A stretch of DNA of 33,753 bases from Anaerolineae bacterium (GCA_035529315.1 DATKWZ010000029.1:1-33753), one strand, 5' to 3'; positions 15,755 through 25,104 are shown, counted from the first letter of the stretch. The notes: a model not told the origin generated them from the letters alone. Program-made: numbers and translations.

Positions 15755-17020
15755 ATGGCAAGGGTCTCAATTGGAGCTTTTGAGATAGTGAATTCTAATA
15801 ACGGGAAAATAGAACAACGGATATATACTGTATCCGAGTTGACCCTTTCCATTAAATCTTTGGTTGAAGAAAAATTCCCATTTGTCTGGATTTCCGGAGA
15901 AATTTCCAATTTCCACATGCCGGTTTCCAGGCACTTTTATTTTACATTAAAAGATAAAAATGCTCAGATAAATGCGGTAATGTTTCACGGCCAGAACCGG
16001 AATTTGAAATTTAATGTCAAAGATGGGTTAAGCGTAGTAGGACTTGGCAGGATAAGTGTTTACGAACCTCGTGGCAACTATCAGATAATCTTTGAGCACC
16101 TGGAACCGATAGGCATAGGCGCTCTGCAAATCTCTTTTGAACAGCTCAAAGCCAGACTTTCCGAAGAAGGGCTTTTCGATGAAAAACACAAGAGGCCCCT
16201 GCCCTTTTTACCTAAAAAAATCAGCATTATAACCTCTCCCACCGGCTCGGTTGTCCATGATATCCTGGAAATAATTTACAGGCGCTTTCCAAACCTTCAT
16301 ATTGAGATCATACCGGTTAAGGTTCAGGGAGATGGAGCTGAAAGGGAAATTGCATCAGCCTTTGAATTGTTGAATCTAAGGGCAGATACTAAGGACAGCG
16401 CTGATTTGGTCATCCTGGCCAGAGGCGGCGGATCCATAGAGGATCTTGCTGCATTTAATTCAGAAACAGTTGCAAGGGCTGTTTTTGCCTCAAAGATTCC
16501 GGTTATTTCAGCTGTCGGACATGAGACCGATTTTACAATTTCCGACTTTGTTGCCGACCTCAGAGCCCCGACCCCATCTGCTGCCGCAGAACTGGCGGTT
16601 AACAAAAAGGATGATCTTGAGCGGAGATGCATCCAAACCAGAAGGTTGTTAACATCCTGTTTCTTCAATAAGATTGAGCGTTTTCGCATACAAATAAATG
16701 AAACATCCAAACGGCTGGTTGACCCAAAGAAAAAAATTCAGGACCTCAGGCTTAGAATAGACGACTTAAGCACCCGGCTTATCAGGCTATTTAAAAACAG
16801 TTTGAGCTTGAGACGGGAACGGCTTGCCTGGCGTGTTAACAGCCTGCAGACTTTAAGCCCTCTCTCAATCCTGGCTCGTGGTTACAGTATCACCAGAACG
16901 ATTCCGGATGCGGTTGTTATCATGGATTCAAAACAGGTAAGCAAGAGGCAGGAGCTTGAAGTAATGGTTGCAAAGGGTTCTTTAATATGCCGTGTAGAAA
17001 GGATATTGAATAATGGCTAA
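15755..17020 (+). CDS. xseA: Exodeoxyribonuclease VII large subunit
   Basis: 421 residues, within the family range. The N-terminal OB-fold (about 20-115) begins YTVSELTLSIKSLVEE and includes WISGEISNF. The catalytic core carries ITSPTGSVVHDIL, LARGGGSIEDLAAFN and AVGHETDFTISDFVADLRAPTPSAAAE, all conserved. A long helical, coiled-coil stretch (about 285-375) precedes the closing SPLSILARGYSI. With XseB it forms the cytoplasmic nuclease that degrades single-stranded DNA from both ends during repair and recombination. The 3' end overlaps xseB by 8 bp. ATG 15755 has no strong ribosome site; the first 20 residues are outside the conserved domain, so a slightly later start is possible. Confidence 0.96.
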   Translation: MARVSIGAFEIVNSNNGKIEQRIYTVSELTLSIKSLVEEKFPFVWISGEISNFHMPVSRHFYFTLKDKNAQINAVMFHGQNRNLKFNVKDGLSVVGLGRISVYEPRGNYQIIFEHLEPIGIGALQISFEQLKARLSEEGLFDEKHKRPLPFLPKKISIITSPTGSVVHDILEIIYRRFPNLHIEIIPVKVQGDGAEREIASAFELLNLRADTKDSADLVILARGGGSIEDLAAFNSETVARAVFASKIPVISAVGHETDFTISDFVADLRAPTPSAAAELAVNKKDDLERRCIQTRRLLTSCFFNKIERFRIQINETSKRLVDPKKKIQDLRLRIDDLSTRLIRLFKNSLSLRRERLAWRVNSLQTLSPLSILARGYSITRTIPDAVVIMDSKQVSKRQELEVMVAKGSLICRVERILNNG

Positions 17021-17240
17021 GCTGACATTTGAAAAATCTATGAAACAGCTTGAACAGATAGTTCAAGAACTTGAATCCGGTGATTTGTCTCTTGAGAAGG
17101 CTATAAAAAAATTTGAAGAAGGTATAAGCCTGACAAAGTTCTGTTCTGAAAAACTGGATGAAACAGAAAAAAAGATCACGATGTTACTGCGAGATCAGGA
17201 AGGAAATATTTCCGAAAAACCATTTATAATTGACGAATAA
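17013..17240 (+). CDS. xseB: Exodeoxyribonuclease VII small subunit
   Basis: 75 residues, the usual size. The family signature is complete: FEKSMKQLEQIVQELESGDLSLEKAIKKFEEGISL, followed by a helical tail. XseB is a short helical hairpin that binds, in several copies, along the coiled coil of XseA and is needed for stable activity. The start ATG lies inside the xseA stop region (ATGGCTAA), so translation is coupled to xseA. A repeat element separates it from the next gene, 167 bp downstream. Confidence 0.96.
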   Translation: MAKLTFEKSMKQLEQIVQELESGDLSLEKAIKKFEEGISLTKFCSEKLDETEKKITMLLRDQEGNISEKPFIIDE

Positions 17241-17261
17241 AGACAGGCAATAATTGTTGGC

Positions 17262-17380
17262 GTCGTAAAAAGTCTAAAAAGCACTTTTTACGAAATGTGT
17301 TAGGTGTTAAGTGTTAAGAGATTGATAAAACAGTTAATTGCTTTAACCTAACACTAACACCTGATAAATTCGACTTTTTA
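17262..17380. repeat. Heptad and inverted-repeat intergenic element, copy between xseB and the coiled-coil gene
   Basis: A first hairpin pairs CGTAAAAAGT with ACTTTTTACG. Three seven-base units follow (GTGTTAG, GTGTTAA, GTGTTAA, 17297-17317), then the core TTGATAAAACA, then ACCTAACACTAACAC (17346-17360), which is complementary to the heptads. An outer pair, TAAAAAGTC (17266-17274) and GACTTTTTA (17372-17380), encloses the whole. It lies inside the xseAB-ispA-dxs run and could act as a transcriptional attenuator. Confidence 0.65.
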
Positions 17381-17407
17381 AGAATTCATCATAATTAAGG
17401 AGCTGCC

Positions 17408-17950
17408 ATGATAAAGGAAAGAAAAAAATTAATTTCATATCTTATTGTCGTAATTATTTTATTTGGCGGAGGGGTTGGTTTTGGCTATTATATATGGGGA
17501 CTGGACAAACAAAAAAAGCCTGATTATAAAAAATATCTTTCAAAAACAATTGATTATATAGGCAACATAGAGCAAGACAATCAAGGCTTTATCAAGCAGG
17601 TAAAACGGTTAATGACCGACATCACCGCACTGAAAAAGGATGTAAAGGACGTTCAAAGCCGGTTTGACGCCCAATCCAGGAGCTTGCAGAACAACTCGGC
17701 ATCTCTTGAGAAAGAAAAAGCCAGACTCCAGTCATCTATCGGCGAAAATCAAAAACTCGCCAAAGAAAAGGAGCAATTACAGGCAAAAATCGATCAGCTC
17801 ACAAATGAGCTCGATACGGTTAAACAAAAAATCATTGGAGTTGAATCCTCTGTTGATAAAGAAAAAAGGCCTGCTGAACAGGAGGTTCAATCCCCTGTCA
17901 GCGAAGAAAAGATTCCTCTTGAAGAAAAGGGGCAACAGGAAAACAATTAA
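17408..17950 (+). CDS. Single-pass membrane protein with coiled-coil domain
   Basis: 180 residues. A positively charged start (MIKERKK) is followed by one strong hydrophobic helix (about 8-31) ending FGYYIWGL, then a highly charged helical region (about 60-160) with heptad-like Leu spacing (LEKEKARLQSSI, LAKEKEQLQAKI, LTNELDTVKQKI). The tail is Pro/Glu rich. The helix is probably an uncleaved anchor, placing the coiled coil in the periplasm. No family is recognised. AAGGAG stands six bases before ATG 17408 and ispA begins 30 bp after the stop, so it is probably read with ispA-dxs-tlyA. Its presence inside that run is not part of the usual order. Confidence 0.7.
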   Translation: MIKERKKLISYLIVVIILFGGGVGFGYYIWGLDKQKKPDYKKYLSKTIDYIGNIEQDNQGFIKQVKRLMTDITALKKDVKDVQSRFDAQSRSLQNNSASLEKEKARLQSSIGENQKLAKEKEQLQAKIDQLTNELDTVKQKIIGVESSVDKEKRPAEQEVQSPVSEEKIPLEEKGQQENN

Positions 17951-17980
17951 AAATTAAAAACTCAAAATTATACTTAAATT

Positions 17981-18871
17981 ATGTTTGATCTAAGTTCATA
18001 TCTTGTTTCGAAAAGTAACTATATAAACAACTCACTTAATGAAATACTGCGTGACAGATTAAGTTCGAGCAGGATTGTATCTGCCATGGAATATTCTCTT
18101 ATGGCGGGCGGGAAGCGTATCAGACCTGTTTTGTGTATTGCCGCGGCCGAAGCTTTGGGCGGGAAAGCGGATAAGGTTTTGCCGGCCGCCTGTGCCATTG
18201 AGATGATCCACACCTATTCGTTAATCCACGACGATCTTCCTGCCATTGATAATGATGGTTTCAGAAGGGGCAAACCAACCTGTCATATCGCATTTGATGA
18301 GGCTACCGCAATCCTTGCAGGCGATGCCCTCCTCACGCTGGCATTTCAGATACTTTCGTCAATCAAGTTAAAAAATGAACATTATGCCTCAAAATGGCTG
18401 AGTGTTATTCATGCTATTTCACGCGCAGCCGGGTATCAGGGAATGATTGAAGGACAGATGAGGGATATTGCATCTGAAGGGGTTATGCTGGCCTTGAATG
18501 AACTTGAAGAAATGCATTCCTTAAAGACAGGGGCTATTATTGAAGCATCAATATGTTGCGGAGCCATTATTGGAAACGGTAATATCGGGCAGATAAAACA
18601 GCTCGGGATTTATGCAAAAAATATCGGTCTTGCCTTTCAGGTCACAGACGATATCCTTAATGTCGAAGGTGATCCAGAGATAATGGGAAAGGCTGTAGGC
18701 ACTGATAAAAACCGTAAAAAAAGCACCTACCCTTCTATCATGGGAATTAATGAATCCAGAGAATTTGCTGAAAAACTCGCGGGCAACGCATTGCAATCAT
18801 TAGATGGTTTTGACAACAGGTCTGATCCGCTTCGCGCTATTGCCGGTTACATTGTTAAAAGAAAAAAATAA
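17981..18871 (+). CDS. ispA: Polyprenyl diphosphate synthase (farnesyl/geranylgeranyl type)
   Basis: 296 residues, standard for IspA. The first aspartate-rich motif is [10 protein letters not shown] (first Asp at 84), with the two-residue insertion typical of bacterial farnesyl synthases, followed by RRGKPTCH. The second is [12 protein letters not shown] (Asp223). GGKRIRPVL and KTGAII are also present. The enzyme condenses IPP with allylic diphosphates in the cytoplasm to give C15 or C20 products for quinones, undecaprenyl carriers and other isoprenoids; chain length cannot be fixed with confidence. dxs follows after 20 bp, coupling precursor supply and elongation. No clear ribosome site is seen before ATG 17981. 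Confidence 0.93.
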   Translation: MFDLSSYLVSKSNYINNSLNEILRDRLSSSRIVSAMEYSLMAGGKRIRPVLCIAAAEALGGKADKVLPAACAIEMIHTYSLIHDDLPAIDNDGFRRGKPTCHIAFDEATAILAGDALLTLAFQILSSIKLKNEHYASKWLSVIHAISRAAGYQGMIEGQMRDIASEGVMLALNELEEMHSLKTGAIIEASICCGAIIGNGNIGQIKQLGIYAKNIGLAFQVTDDILNVEGDPEIMGKAVGTDKNRKKSTYPSIMGINESREFAEKLAGNALQSLDGFDNRSDPLRAIAGYIVKRKK

Positions 18872-18891
18872 AAAAAGGAGTCAACGACACC

Positions 18892-20781
18892 TTGAGCATA
18901 CTTGATAATATTAATTCACCAGCAGATTTAAAGCAGATTTCACGATCCGATCTGCCGGTTCTTGCAGCGGAAATTCGAAAAGTTATAGTTGATGTGGTTT
19001 CCAGAACCGGCGGCCATCTGGCTTCAAGTCTCGGCGCTGTTGAGCTTGCAATCGCCATCCACTATGTTTTTGATGCTCCTGATGATAAAATTCTCTGGGA
19101 TGTCGGGCACCAGGCATATGCCCACAAGCTGCTTACAGGACGCAGGGAACAATTTCATACACTCAGGCAGCTCAACGGCATAAGCGGCTTTACCCGCATA
19201 AAAGAAAGCCCTTATGATGCTTTTACAACCGGACACAGCAGCACATCCATATCAGCGGGCCTTGGCATGGCCTGCGCCAAGCGTTTAAAAAAGGCAACAT
19301 CCAAGGTGGTAGCCATTATAGGAGACGGTTCCATGACCGCCGGGCTTGCCTATGAAGGGCTTAACCAGGCAGGAGACATTCATAAAAATTTCCTTGTTAT
19401 ACTAAACGACAATGAAATGTCTATTTCTCAAAATGTGGGCGCCCTATCCTCACGTTTAAGCCGGACATTTTCAGCAAAATATATGCAGGATTTAAAAAAG
19501 GAGCTTGGGCTTTTCCTTAAATCCGTACCAAAAATCGGAGAGGATATTTATCAGTTCGCGAAACGTTCAAAAGAATCCTTTAAAACCTTTATTACACCGG
19601 GGATACTGTTTGAGGCATTCAATTTTGAATACTTTGGCCCGATAAATGGACATAAACTGGATCATCTTATTGATATACTGAATAATATTAAAAATACCGA
19701 CGAGCCTGTTCTCCTTCATGTCATTACCAAGAAGGGAAAGGGATACACTCCTGCCGAGAATAATCCTGTTTATTTTCATGGAGTCGGATCTTTTGATTCT
19801 AAAACCGGTAACTGTATTGAGCAAAAAGAATCCACTCCGACCTATACCGAAGTTTTCGGCAAAATAATGGTAAAATTAGCCGAAAATGATAAAAGGATTG
19901 TCGCAGTTACTGCGGCAATGCCCGAAGGCACAGGACTTGTTAAATTTGCCGAGGTTTATCCTGACCGTTTTTTTGATGTCGGGATAGCTGAGCAGCATGG
20001 TGTAACATTTGCCGCGGGAATGGCTGCCGAGGGGCTGAGACCGGTTGTGGCAATCTACTCCACCTTTTTGCAGCGCGCATATGATCAGATCCTCCACGAT
20101 GTATGCATTGAAGCCCTGCCCGTGATTTTTGCGCTTGACAGAGGAGGCATTGTCGGTGAAGACGGCCGGACCCATCAGGGGTTGTTCGATCTTTCTTATC
20201 TTAGAAGTCTTCCAAACATGGTGGTAATGGCGCCAAAGGATGAAAATGAACTTTGCCGGATGTTAGTTACCGCCCTTGCCCATAATGGCCCTATAGCATT
20301 TCGATATCCACGGGGAAAAGGAGCAGGCGTAAAAATAGAAGAAGATATCACCCCCATACCTCTCGGAAAAGGAGAAATTCTGACAGAAGGGAATGATGTT
20401 CTTATTTTAGCCATTGGCAGCTCTGTTTGCGAAGCCCTTTCAGCAGGTTTAATACTGGCCGGACAGGATATAAATGCAACAATTGTAAATTGCCGCTTTG
20501 TAAAGCCGATCGATGTTGATTTGATATGTTCTCTGGCAAAAAAAATACCGCGCATTATAACCGTTGAAGAAAATGTTCGTCAGGGAGGATTTGGAAGCGC
20601 GGTTCTGGAATGCTTAAATGATGAAGGTATAACAGATTTTCGCCTTGAACGTATCGGCATACCCGATACCTTTGTTGAACACGGCCCTCAGGAGTTTCTC
20701 AGAAAAAAATACCGGATAGATGCATCTGCCATAGTTGATGCGGCAAAAAAAATGCTTGATGGGCAAAATTGTCAAAAATAA
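18892..20781 (+). CDS. dxs: 1-deoxy-D-xylulose-5-phosphate synthase
   Basis: 629 residues, full length. Thiamine diphosphate binding is shown by [15 protein letters not shown] with the later NDNEMSIS; other landmarks are [49 protein letters not shown] and [14 protein letters not shown]. Dxs joins pyruvate and glyceraldehyde-3-phosphate, the entry and main control point of the MEP isoprenoid pathway. The start is TTG 18892, with GGAG 11 bases upstream; the resulting N terminus ([13 protein letters not shown]) aligns with the family's usual beginning, and no ATG fits better. It follows ispA by 20 bp and overlaps tlyA by 13 bp. Confidence 0.97.
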   Translation: MSILDNINSPADLKQISRSDLPVLAAEIRKVIVDVVSRTGGHLASSLGAVELAIAIHYVFDAPDDKILWDVGHQAYAHKLLTGRREQFHTLRQLNGISGFTRIKESPYDAFTTGHSSTSISAGLGMACAKRLKKATSKVVAIIGDGSMTAGLAYEGLNQAGDIHKNFLVILNDNEMSISQNVGALSSRLSRTFSAKYMQDLKKELGLFLKSVPKIGEDIYQFAKRSKESFKTFITPGILFEAFNFEYFGPINGHKLDHLIDILNNIKNTDEPVLLHVITKKGKGYTPAENNPVYFHGVGSFDSKTGNCIEQKESTPTYTEVFGKIMVKLAENDKRIVAVTAAMPEGTGLVKFAEVYPDRFFDVGIAEQHGVTFAAGMAAEGLRPVVAIYSTFLQRAYDQILHDVCIEALPVIFALDRGGIVGEDGRTHQGLFDLSYLRSLPNMVVMAPKDENELCRMLVTALAHNGPIAFRYPRGKGAGVKIEEDITPIPLGKGEILTEGNDVLILAIGSSVCEALSAGLILAGQDINATIVNCRFVKPIDVDLICSLAKKIPRIITVEENVRQGGFGSAVLECLNDEGITDFRLERIGIPDTFVEHGPQEFLRKKYRIDASAIVDAAKKMLDGQNCQK

Positions 20782-21512
20782 GACTTGACCTGATAATTGT
20801 GGAAAAAGGGCTGGCGCCAAGCCTGCAACGCGGACGCTCTCTGATTATGTCGGGGAAGGTTCTGGTAAACAACAGCCCTGTGGATAAGCCGGGCGCTGTT
20901 GTTTCACAAGATGATGAGATAACTATTAAAGGAGAGAATATCCCCCATGTAAGCAGGGGCGGCCTTAAACTTGAAGAGGCTTTGCATGCTTTTAAAATAG
21001 ATGTTGAAAATCTTATCTGTCTTGATGTGGGAGCATCAACCGGTGGATTTACAGACTGTTTATTGCAACATGGAGCTGCCTGTGTGTATGCCGTTGATGT
21101 CGGATATGGACAATTGGCCTGGAAGCTTCGGCAGGATCCGCGCGTCGTGGTTATTGAACGGACAAATATCCGGCATATGCCGTCTGAAATAATTCCCCGG
21201 CCCGTTGATCTTATCACAATAGATGTTTCATTTATCTCCTTAAAAATAGTTGTTCCAGCAGTAATTAAGTTTATGAAAAAAGAGGGAATAATCCTTGCCC
21301 TGATAAAGCCACAGTTTGAAGTAGCCAAGGAAAAGGCAGGCAAGGGCGGCGTGGTTCGTGACAAAAAACTGCATGATGAAGTGATAAAGGATCTTTCAGA
21401 TTTTTTTATCAAAACAGGTTTTTCATGCGAACCGGTTATACCCTCTCCAATACTTGGCTCCAAGGGGAACAGGGAATTTATGATTGTATTAAAATCGCCT
21501 TATAAGTCTTGA
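20769..21512 (+). CDS. tlyA: TlyA family rRNA 2'-O-methyltransferase (hemolysin A family)
   Basis: 247 residues. An N-terminal S4 RNA-binding domain (about 3-65: [19 protein letters not shown], then GKVLVNN and KPGAVV) is followed by an FtsJ-like methyltransferase with the SAM loop [14 protein letters not shown] and catalytic-type residues in [19 protein letters not shown] and ALIKPQFE. Family members methylate ribose in 16S and/or 23S rRNA; older names call them hemolysins, an effect now considered indirect. TTG 20769 lies inside the end of dxs (13-bp overlap), so expression is coupled to dxs. The dxs-tlyA order is common in bacteria. Confidence 0.93.
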   Translation: MSKIRLDLIIVEKGLAPSLQRGRSLIMSGKVLVNNSPVDKPGAVVSQDDEITIKGENIPHVSRGGLKLEEALHAFKIDVENLICLDVGASTGGFTDCLLQHGAACVYAVDVGYGQLAWKLRQDPRVVVIERTNIRHMPSEIIPRPVDLITIDVSFISLKIVVPAVIKFMKKEGIILALIKPQFEVAKEKAGKGGVVRDKKLHDEVIKDLSDFFIKTGFSCEPVIPSPILGSKGNREFMIVLKSPYKS

Positions 21513-21535
21513 TTTTTTTGGGCTAAAAAGATAGT

Positions 21536-21624
21536 AACGGTTAACGGTTAACGGTTGGTGAAAACATAAAAGCAATCAGTCGTTGTATAGTAAAAAAACT
21601 GTGAACTGACAGCTGTGAACGGTT
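21536..21624. repeat. AACGGTT heptanucleotide tandem repeat
   Basis: Three head-to-tail AACGGTT units at 21536-21556, with a fourth isolated unit at 21618-21624 preceded by GTGAACTGACAGCTGTG. It occupies the 150-bp gap between tlyA and the EF-G-like gene. It is a third heptanucleotide family in this window with its own sequence. Confidence 0.55.
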
Positions 21625-21662
21625 ACATGATTTTTTAACATTCCATATGAAGAGGAGTTTAA

Positions 21663-23735
21663 ATGACCGACATGACTGAAAACTTAAGAAACATCGCTTT
21701 TGTATCACATGGTGGAGCCGGAAAAACATCTCTTGCCGAGGTTATGCTTTTTAACGCGGGTGTTATCAAGAGGCTTGGACGTGTTGAAGACGGCAATACA
21801 GTTATGGATTTTGAGCCGGAAGAGCTTAAACGCAATACAAGTATCAGCAGCGGATTCCACCAGTTCAAATGGGGAAAACAGGTTATTTCCCTTATAGATA
21901 CCCCGGGAGATCAGAATTTCTTTTCAGATACCAGAAGCTGCATGCAGGCTGCTGATGGAATTGTTATTCTGATTGATGCCGTGGACGGCATCAAGGTGCA
22001 GACCGAGATGGCATGGGATTTTGCCGAAGAATTCAACTTGCCCTGCATAATTTTTGTAAATAAAATGGACAGGGACCGGGCGGATTTTTTTCGCACTTTT
22101 AAAGACGCGGCAAACTGTTTTAAACCAAAGCCGATCATGTTGCAGCTTCCGATAGGAGCTGAAGCGGATTTTAAAGGGGTTGTGGATCTTGTCAGGATGA
22201 AAGCATATACCTATGATTCTAACGGAAAGGCAATACAAGGAGATATCCCTTCTGATATGCAGGAGCAGGCGGAAAAAGAAAGAGAAGCCCTGATTGAAAA
22301 TATTGCAGAGACAGATGATGATCTTCTTGAAAGGTATCTTAATGGAGAAACCTGGTCCGATGACGATATTATAACAGGTTTAAGAAAAGGTATATTATTG
22401 CGAGCAATTATGCCTGCTCTTTGCGGATCTGCCATAAGTAATATCGGCATTGATTTATTATGCGATACAATTGCTGAATGCATGCCTTCACCTGTTGATA
22501 GAGGCGCTATAATATGCACGGATCCTGAAGGTAAAAATGAAATCGAGCAAAGTCCGGATCCGGACGGTCCATTTTCAGGTTTTGTGTTTAAAACCGTGGC
22601 AGACCCGTATGCCGGCCGGCTATCAATCTTAAGAATTATTTCAGGAACCCTGGGGGGTGACGGAACCTTTTATAATACAAATAAAAATTCAAAGGAACGC
22701 TTTACCCAGCTATTAAGGGTTGAAGGAAAAGAACAAAAATCAATAACAGGGGCCGGACCGGGTTCCATAGTCGCTGTTGCAAAACTTAAAGATACAACCA
22801 CTGGCGATACCCTTTGTGATGAGGCTAATAAGATTAAATTCAAATGCGCCGACCCTCTTCCCACGCTTATCTCTTTTGCTATTGAGCCAAAATCAAAGGA
22901 GGATGAAGACAAAATATTTTCCTCTCTTTCAAAGCTTCTGGAAGAGGATATTGCTCTGAAACTTACACGGAATTCCGAAACAAAGGAGATTCTTCTGTCA
23001 GGAAGGGGGCAGGTTCATATCGAAACTGTTGTTGAGAAGCTTAAAAGGAAGTTCAATGTTAAAGTAAATCTCAACACCCCCAAGGTTCCCTATAAGGAAA
23101 CTATCAAGAAAAAGGTCAGGGTTCAGGGAAAACATAAAAAACAATCAGGGGGCCACGGCCAGTTTGGTGATTGCTGGATTCAGATAGAACCGCTTCCAAG
23201 AGGAAAAGGGTTTGAGTTTGTCAATTCAATTGTAGGAGGCTCAATTCCAAAGACTTACATTCCAGCGGTTGAAAAGGGGATTGTGGAAGCGGCACAGAAG
23301 GGCGCGCTTGTCGGGTTTCCGTGCGTGGATTTCAAAGTTATACTTGACGACGGCTCCTATCATGCTGTTGACTCTTCTGAAATGGCGTTTAAGATCGCCG
23401 GTTCTCTTGCCTTTAAAAAAGCTGCCATAGAAGCCAATCCTGTTTTGCTTGAACCTATCATGAAGGTTTCCATCACAGCGCCTGATGAATATATGGGCGA
23501 CATTATGGGAGATCTTAACAGCAGGCGCGGCAGAGTCCTGGGCATGGACAACAAGGGTAAAAGTCAAATTATCAACGCAACAGTACCAATGGCTGAATTT
23601 CTTACCTATGCACCTGATATCAGATCAATGACAGGCGGTCGCGGCATGTTTTCCATGGAATTCTCTCATTATGATGAGGTTCCGGCACAGATATCACAAA
23701 AGCTTGTCGAAGAGATAAAAAAGAGCAGGGAATAG
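21663..23735 (+). CDS. Elongation factor G-like GTPase (EF-G paralogue)
   Basis: 690 residues with all five EF-G domains by length and order. The P-loop is SHGGAGKTSL (Lys21) instead of the usual AHIDAGKTT, switch I is LKRNTSISSG instead of the RGITI form, and switch II reads DTPGDQNF: Asp83 stands where translocating GTPases have the catalytic His. The NKMDR specificity motif is intact. C-terminal hallmarks SGRGQVHIETVVEKLKR, GHGQFGDCWI and GDLNSRRGRVLGM are present. This fits the EF-G II/paralogue class, whose members are slow or inactive GTPases; its role here is unknown. ATG 21663 follows GAGGAGTTTAA. It is unlikely to be the only EF-G of the cell, though that cannot be seen here. Confidence 0.88.
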   Translation: MTDMTENLRNIAFVSHGGAGKTSLAEVMLFNAGVIKRLGRVEDGNTVMDFEPEELKRNTSISSGFHQFKWGKQVISLIDTPGDQNFFSDTRSCMQAADGIVILIDAVDGIKVQTEMAWDFAEEFNLPCIIFVNKMDRDRADFFRTFKDAANCFKPKPIMLQLPIGAEADFKGVVDLVRMKAYTYDSNGKAIQGDIPSDMQEQAEKEREALIENIAETDDDLLERYLNGETWSDDDIITGLRKGILLRAIMPALCGSAISNIGIDLLCDTIAECMPSPVDRGAIICTDPEGKNEIEQSPDPDGPFSGFVFKTVADPYAGRLSILRIISGTLGGDGTFYNTNKNSKERFTQLLRVEGKEQKSITGAGPGSIVAVAKLKDTTTGDTLCDEANKIKFKCADPLPTLISFAIEPKSKEDEDKIFSSLSKLLEEDIALKLTRNSETKEILLSGRGQVHIETVVEKLKRKFNVKVNLNTPKVPYKETIKKKVRVQGKHKKQSGGHGQFGDCWIQIEPLPRGKGFEFVNSIVGGSIPKTYIPAVEKGIVEAAQKGALVGFPCVDFKVILDDGSYHAVDSSEMAFKIAGSLAFKKAAIEANPVLLEPIMKVSITAPDEYMGDIMGDLNSRRGRVLGMDNKGKSQIINATVPMAEFLTYAPDIRSMTGGRGMFSMEFSHYDEVPAQISQKLVEEIKKSRE

Positions 23736-23736
23736 A

Positions 23737-23948
23737 AAAAAGTGCCTAAAGTATGATACATTCGTAAAAAGTCAAAAACCACTTTTTACTAAACGTGTTA
23801 GGTGTTAGGTGTTAAGAGCTTAATAAAACAGACAATTGCTTTAACCTAACACCTAACAATTTACGTTTAATGTTTGATGAACAAATATAACATGGCGGAA
23901 TTCCTTAACTTTAGGCACTTTAGTTCACTTGTAACTTTAGGCACTTTT
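23737..23948 (+). terminator. Terminator arms split by an inserted repeat
   Basis: AAAAGTGCCTAAAGT (23738-23752) begins two bases after the EF-G stop. Its complement ACTTTAGGCACTTTT is found only at 23934-23948, with a partial second copy, ACTTTAGGCACTTT, at 23908-23921. The stem sequence resembles the intact glmM terminator (GTGCCTGAAGT). The interval contains the heptad repeat element at 23763-23870. The minus-strand SPL gene ends inside the right arm. Confidence 0.5.
23763..23870. repeat. Heptad and inverted-repeat intergenic element, copy after the EF-G-like gene
   Basis: CGTAAAAAGT (23763-23772) pairs with ACTTTTTACT (23781-23790). Then come GTGTTAG, GTGTTAG and GTGTTAA (23795-23815), a centre with TTAATAAAACA, and CTAACAC, CTAACAA (23846-23859). 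The arms TTAGGTGTTAGGT and ACCTAACACCTAA are perfect complements, and TAAACGT/ACGTTTA extends them outward after a short bulge. It is the best preserved copy of this family in the window. Confidence 0.7.
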
Positions 23949-25040
23949 CTTAAGCCCGCAATGTCGTACAGCGCTCTCATCCAGCATTTCAGGCAGGCCT
24001 CCATGGTCGGATGGGATAAATCCAAGAGACTTTTCCCATACCTCATCATCTTCCATGCAGAAATAGACAAGAACATCGGGGGCTGCCTCCTTTATCCAGA
24101 AAGCCATCTTTTGATAAAGATTGATACGAAGAGGCTTAAAGTAGCGCATCTTATTGTCAAGGCCGGATATGAATTCTCCGTATATTATTCTTGAATCAGG
24201 AAACCGTTTTTGGATAACCTGTTTTAAAGATGGCATAAATCTAAAAGTTCCGAGGCTTATCCATACGATATTTTCAGGAGATATTGTGGAAAAGAGCTGG
24301 ATAATCACCTGCCTGTAATCCTCTTCGCAACCCTCATAAATAATCATCGGATCAAAATGAAAGGCCAGCGGGTATCCCCATGACTCGCATTTGGCAGCTG
24401 CATTCAGCCTCTCGGAAAGAGAGGTTGTATGACGCTCCTCATTGCTGATAATCGCATTTGTATTAAGTGACCAGGAAACTATTGTCTTGCGATTGTGATC
24501 AAGATTTTTCAGCCTGTTAATGGCAATTGTTTTGGTCTTTAGCTCCAGCACGGCGGATGTTTGGCCGGAAAATTTAGGAACAAGCAGATTTGAAAGGTCT
24601 GTCCACCGCTCCCAGATCATGCTGTCGGTAAACTCTCCGGTCCCTACCCTGCTCACCCCTTTTTTTTGAAACAGGATGTCCAATTCCGACAGCAGATCGT
24701 CATGGTTAACAAAATACTGAAGAACAGGCGGATGAAAATATGATTGCAGGATACAGTAAGAGCAGTCCATGGCGCAGAAAGTGCCGATGTGCAGTATCTT
24801 GTAGCCGCAACAGGTATAATGGCTGGTTCCGGGACATGGCCTGATAAAAGCGCCCTTATTTTTTGTAAGGAAAAGAATTTCTTTCCCCTTTTTAACAGGA
24901 TCATCCGCTGATAAGATCAATTCAAATAATTCACGCGCATCATGAACTGTTTCAAAAGGTAGATTAAGGCGCGATTTTATGGAAATAACCTCGGGCGAAT
25001 CAGCAACCTCTTTATCTATATAAAGTTTTAAAAGCGACAT
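23937..25040 (-). CDS. SPL-family radical SAM protein (spore photoproduct lyase-like)
   Basis: 367 residues. The radical SAM cluster motif is CAMDCSYC (Cys89, Cys93, Cys96), preceded by a Cys-bearing stretch CPGTSHYTCCGYKIL. Other family-like segments are FTDSMIWERWTDL, VSWSLNTNAI, YPLAFHFDPMIIYEG, IVWISLGTFRF and the C-terminal YFCMEDDEVWEKSLGF. Spore photoproduct lyase repairs UV thymine dimers in spores; relatives in non-sporulating anaerobes exist without proven activity, so the substrate is open. ATG 25040 has no strong ribosome site. The stop codon lies within the right arm of a terminator-like repeat. A 120-bp copy of its 5' end stands at 32392-32511. Confidence 0.88.
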   Translation of the reverse strand: MSLLKLYIDKEVADSPEVISIKSRLNLPFETVHDARELFELILSADDPVKKGKEILFLTKNKGAFIRPCPGTSHYTCCGYKILHIGTFCAMDCSYCILQSYFHPPVLQYFVNHDDLLSELDILFQKKGVSRVGTGEFTDSMIWERWTDLSNLLVPKFSGQTSAVLELKTKTIAINRLKNLDHNRKTIVSWSLNTNAIISNEERHTTSLSERLNAAAKCESWGYPLAFHFDPMIIYEGCEEDYRQVIIQLFSTISPENIVWISLGTFRFMPSLKQVIQKRFPDSRIIYGEFISGLDNKMRYFKPLRINLYQKMAFWIKEAAPDVLVYFCMEDDEVWEKSLGFIPSDHGGLPEMLDESAVRHCGLKKSA

Positions 25041-25104
25041 AAATTTAACCTAAATAAAACCGCCGTATAAGTCAATGCAGATCCCTTTTTTCTATAAAAT
25101 ATTG

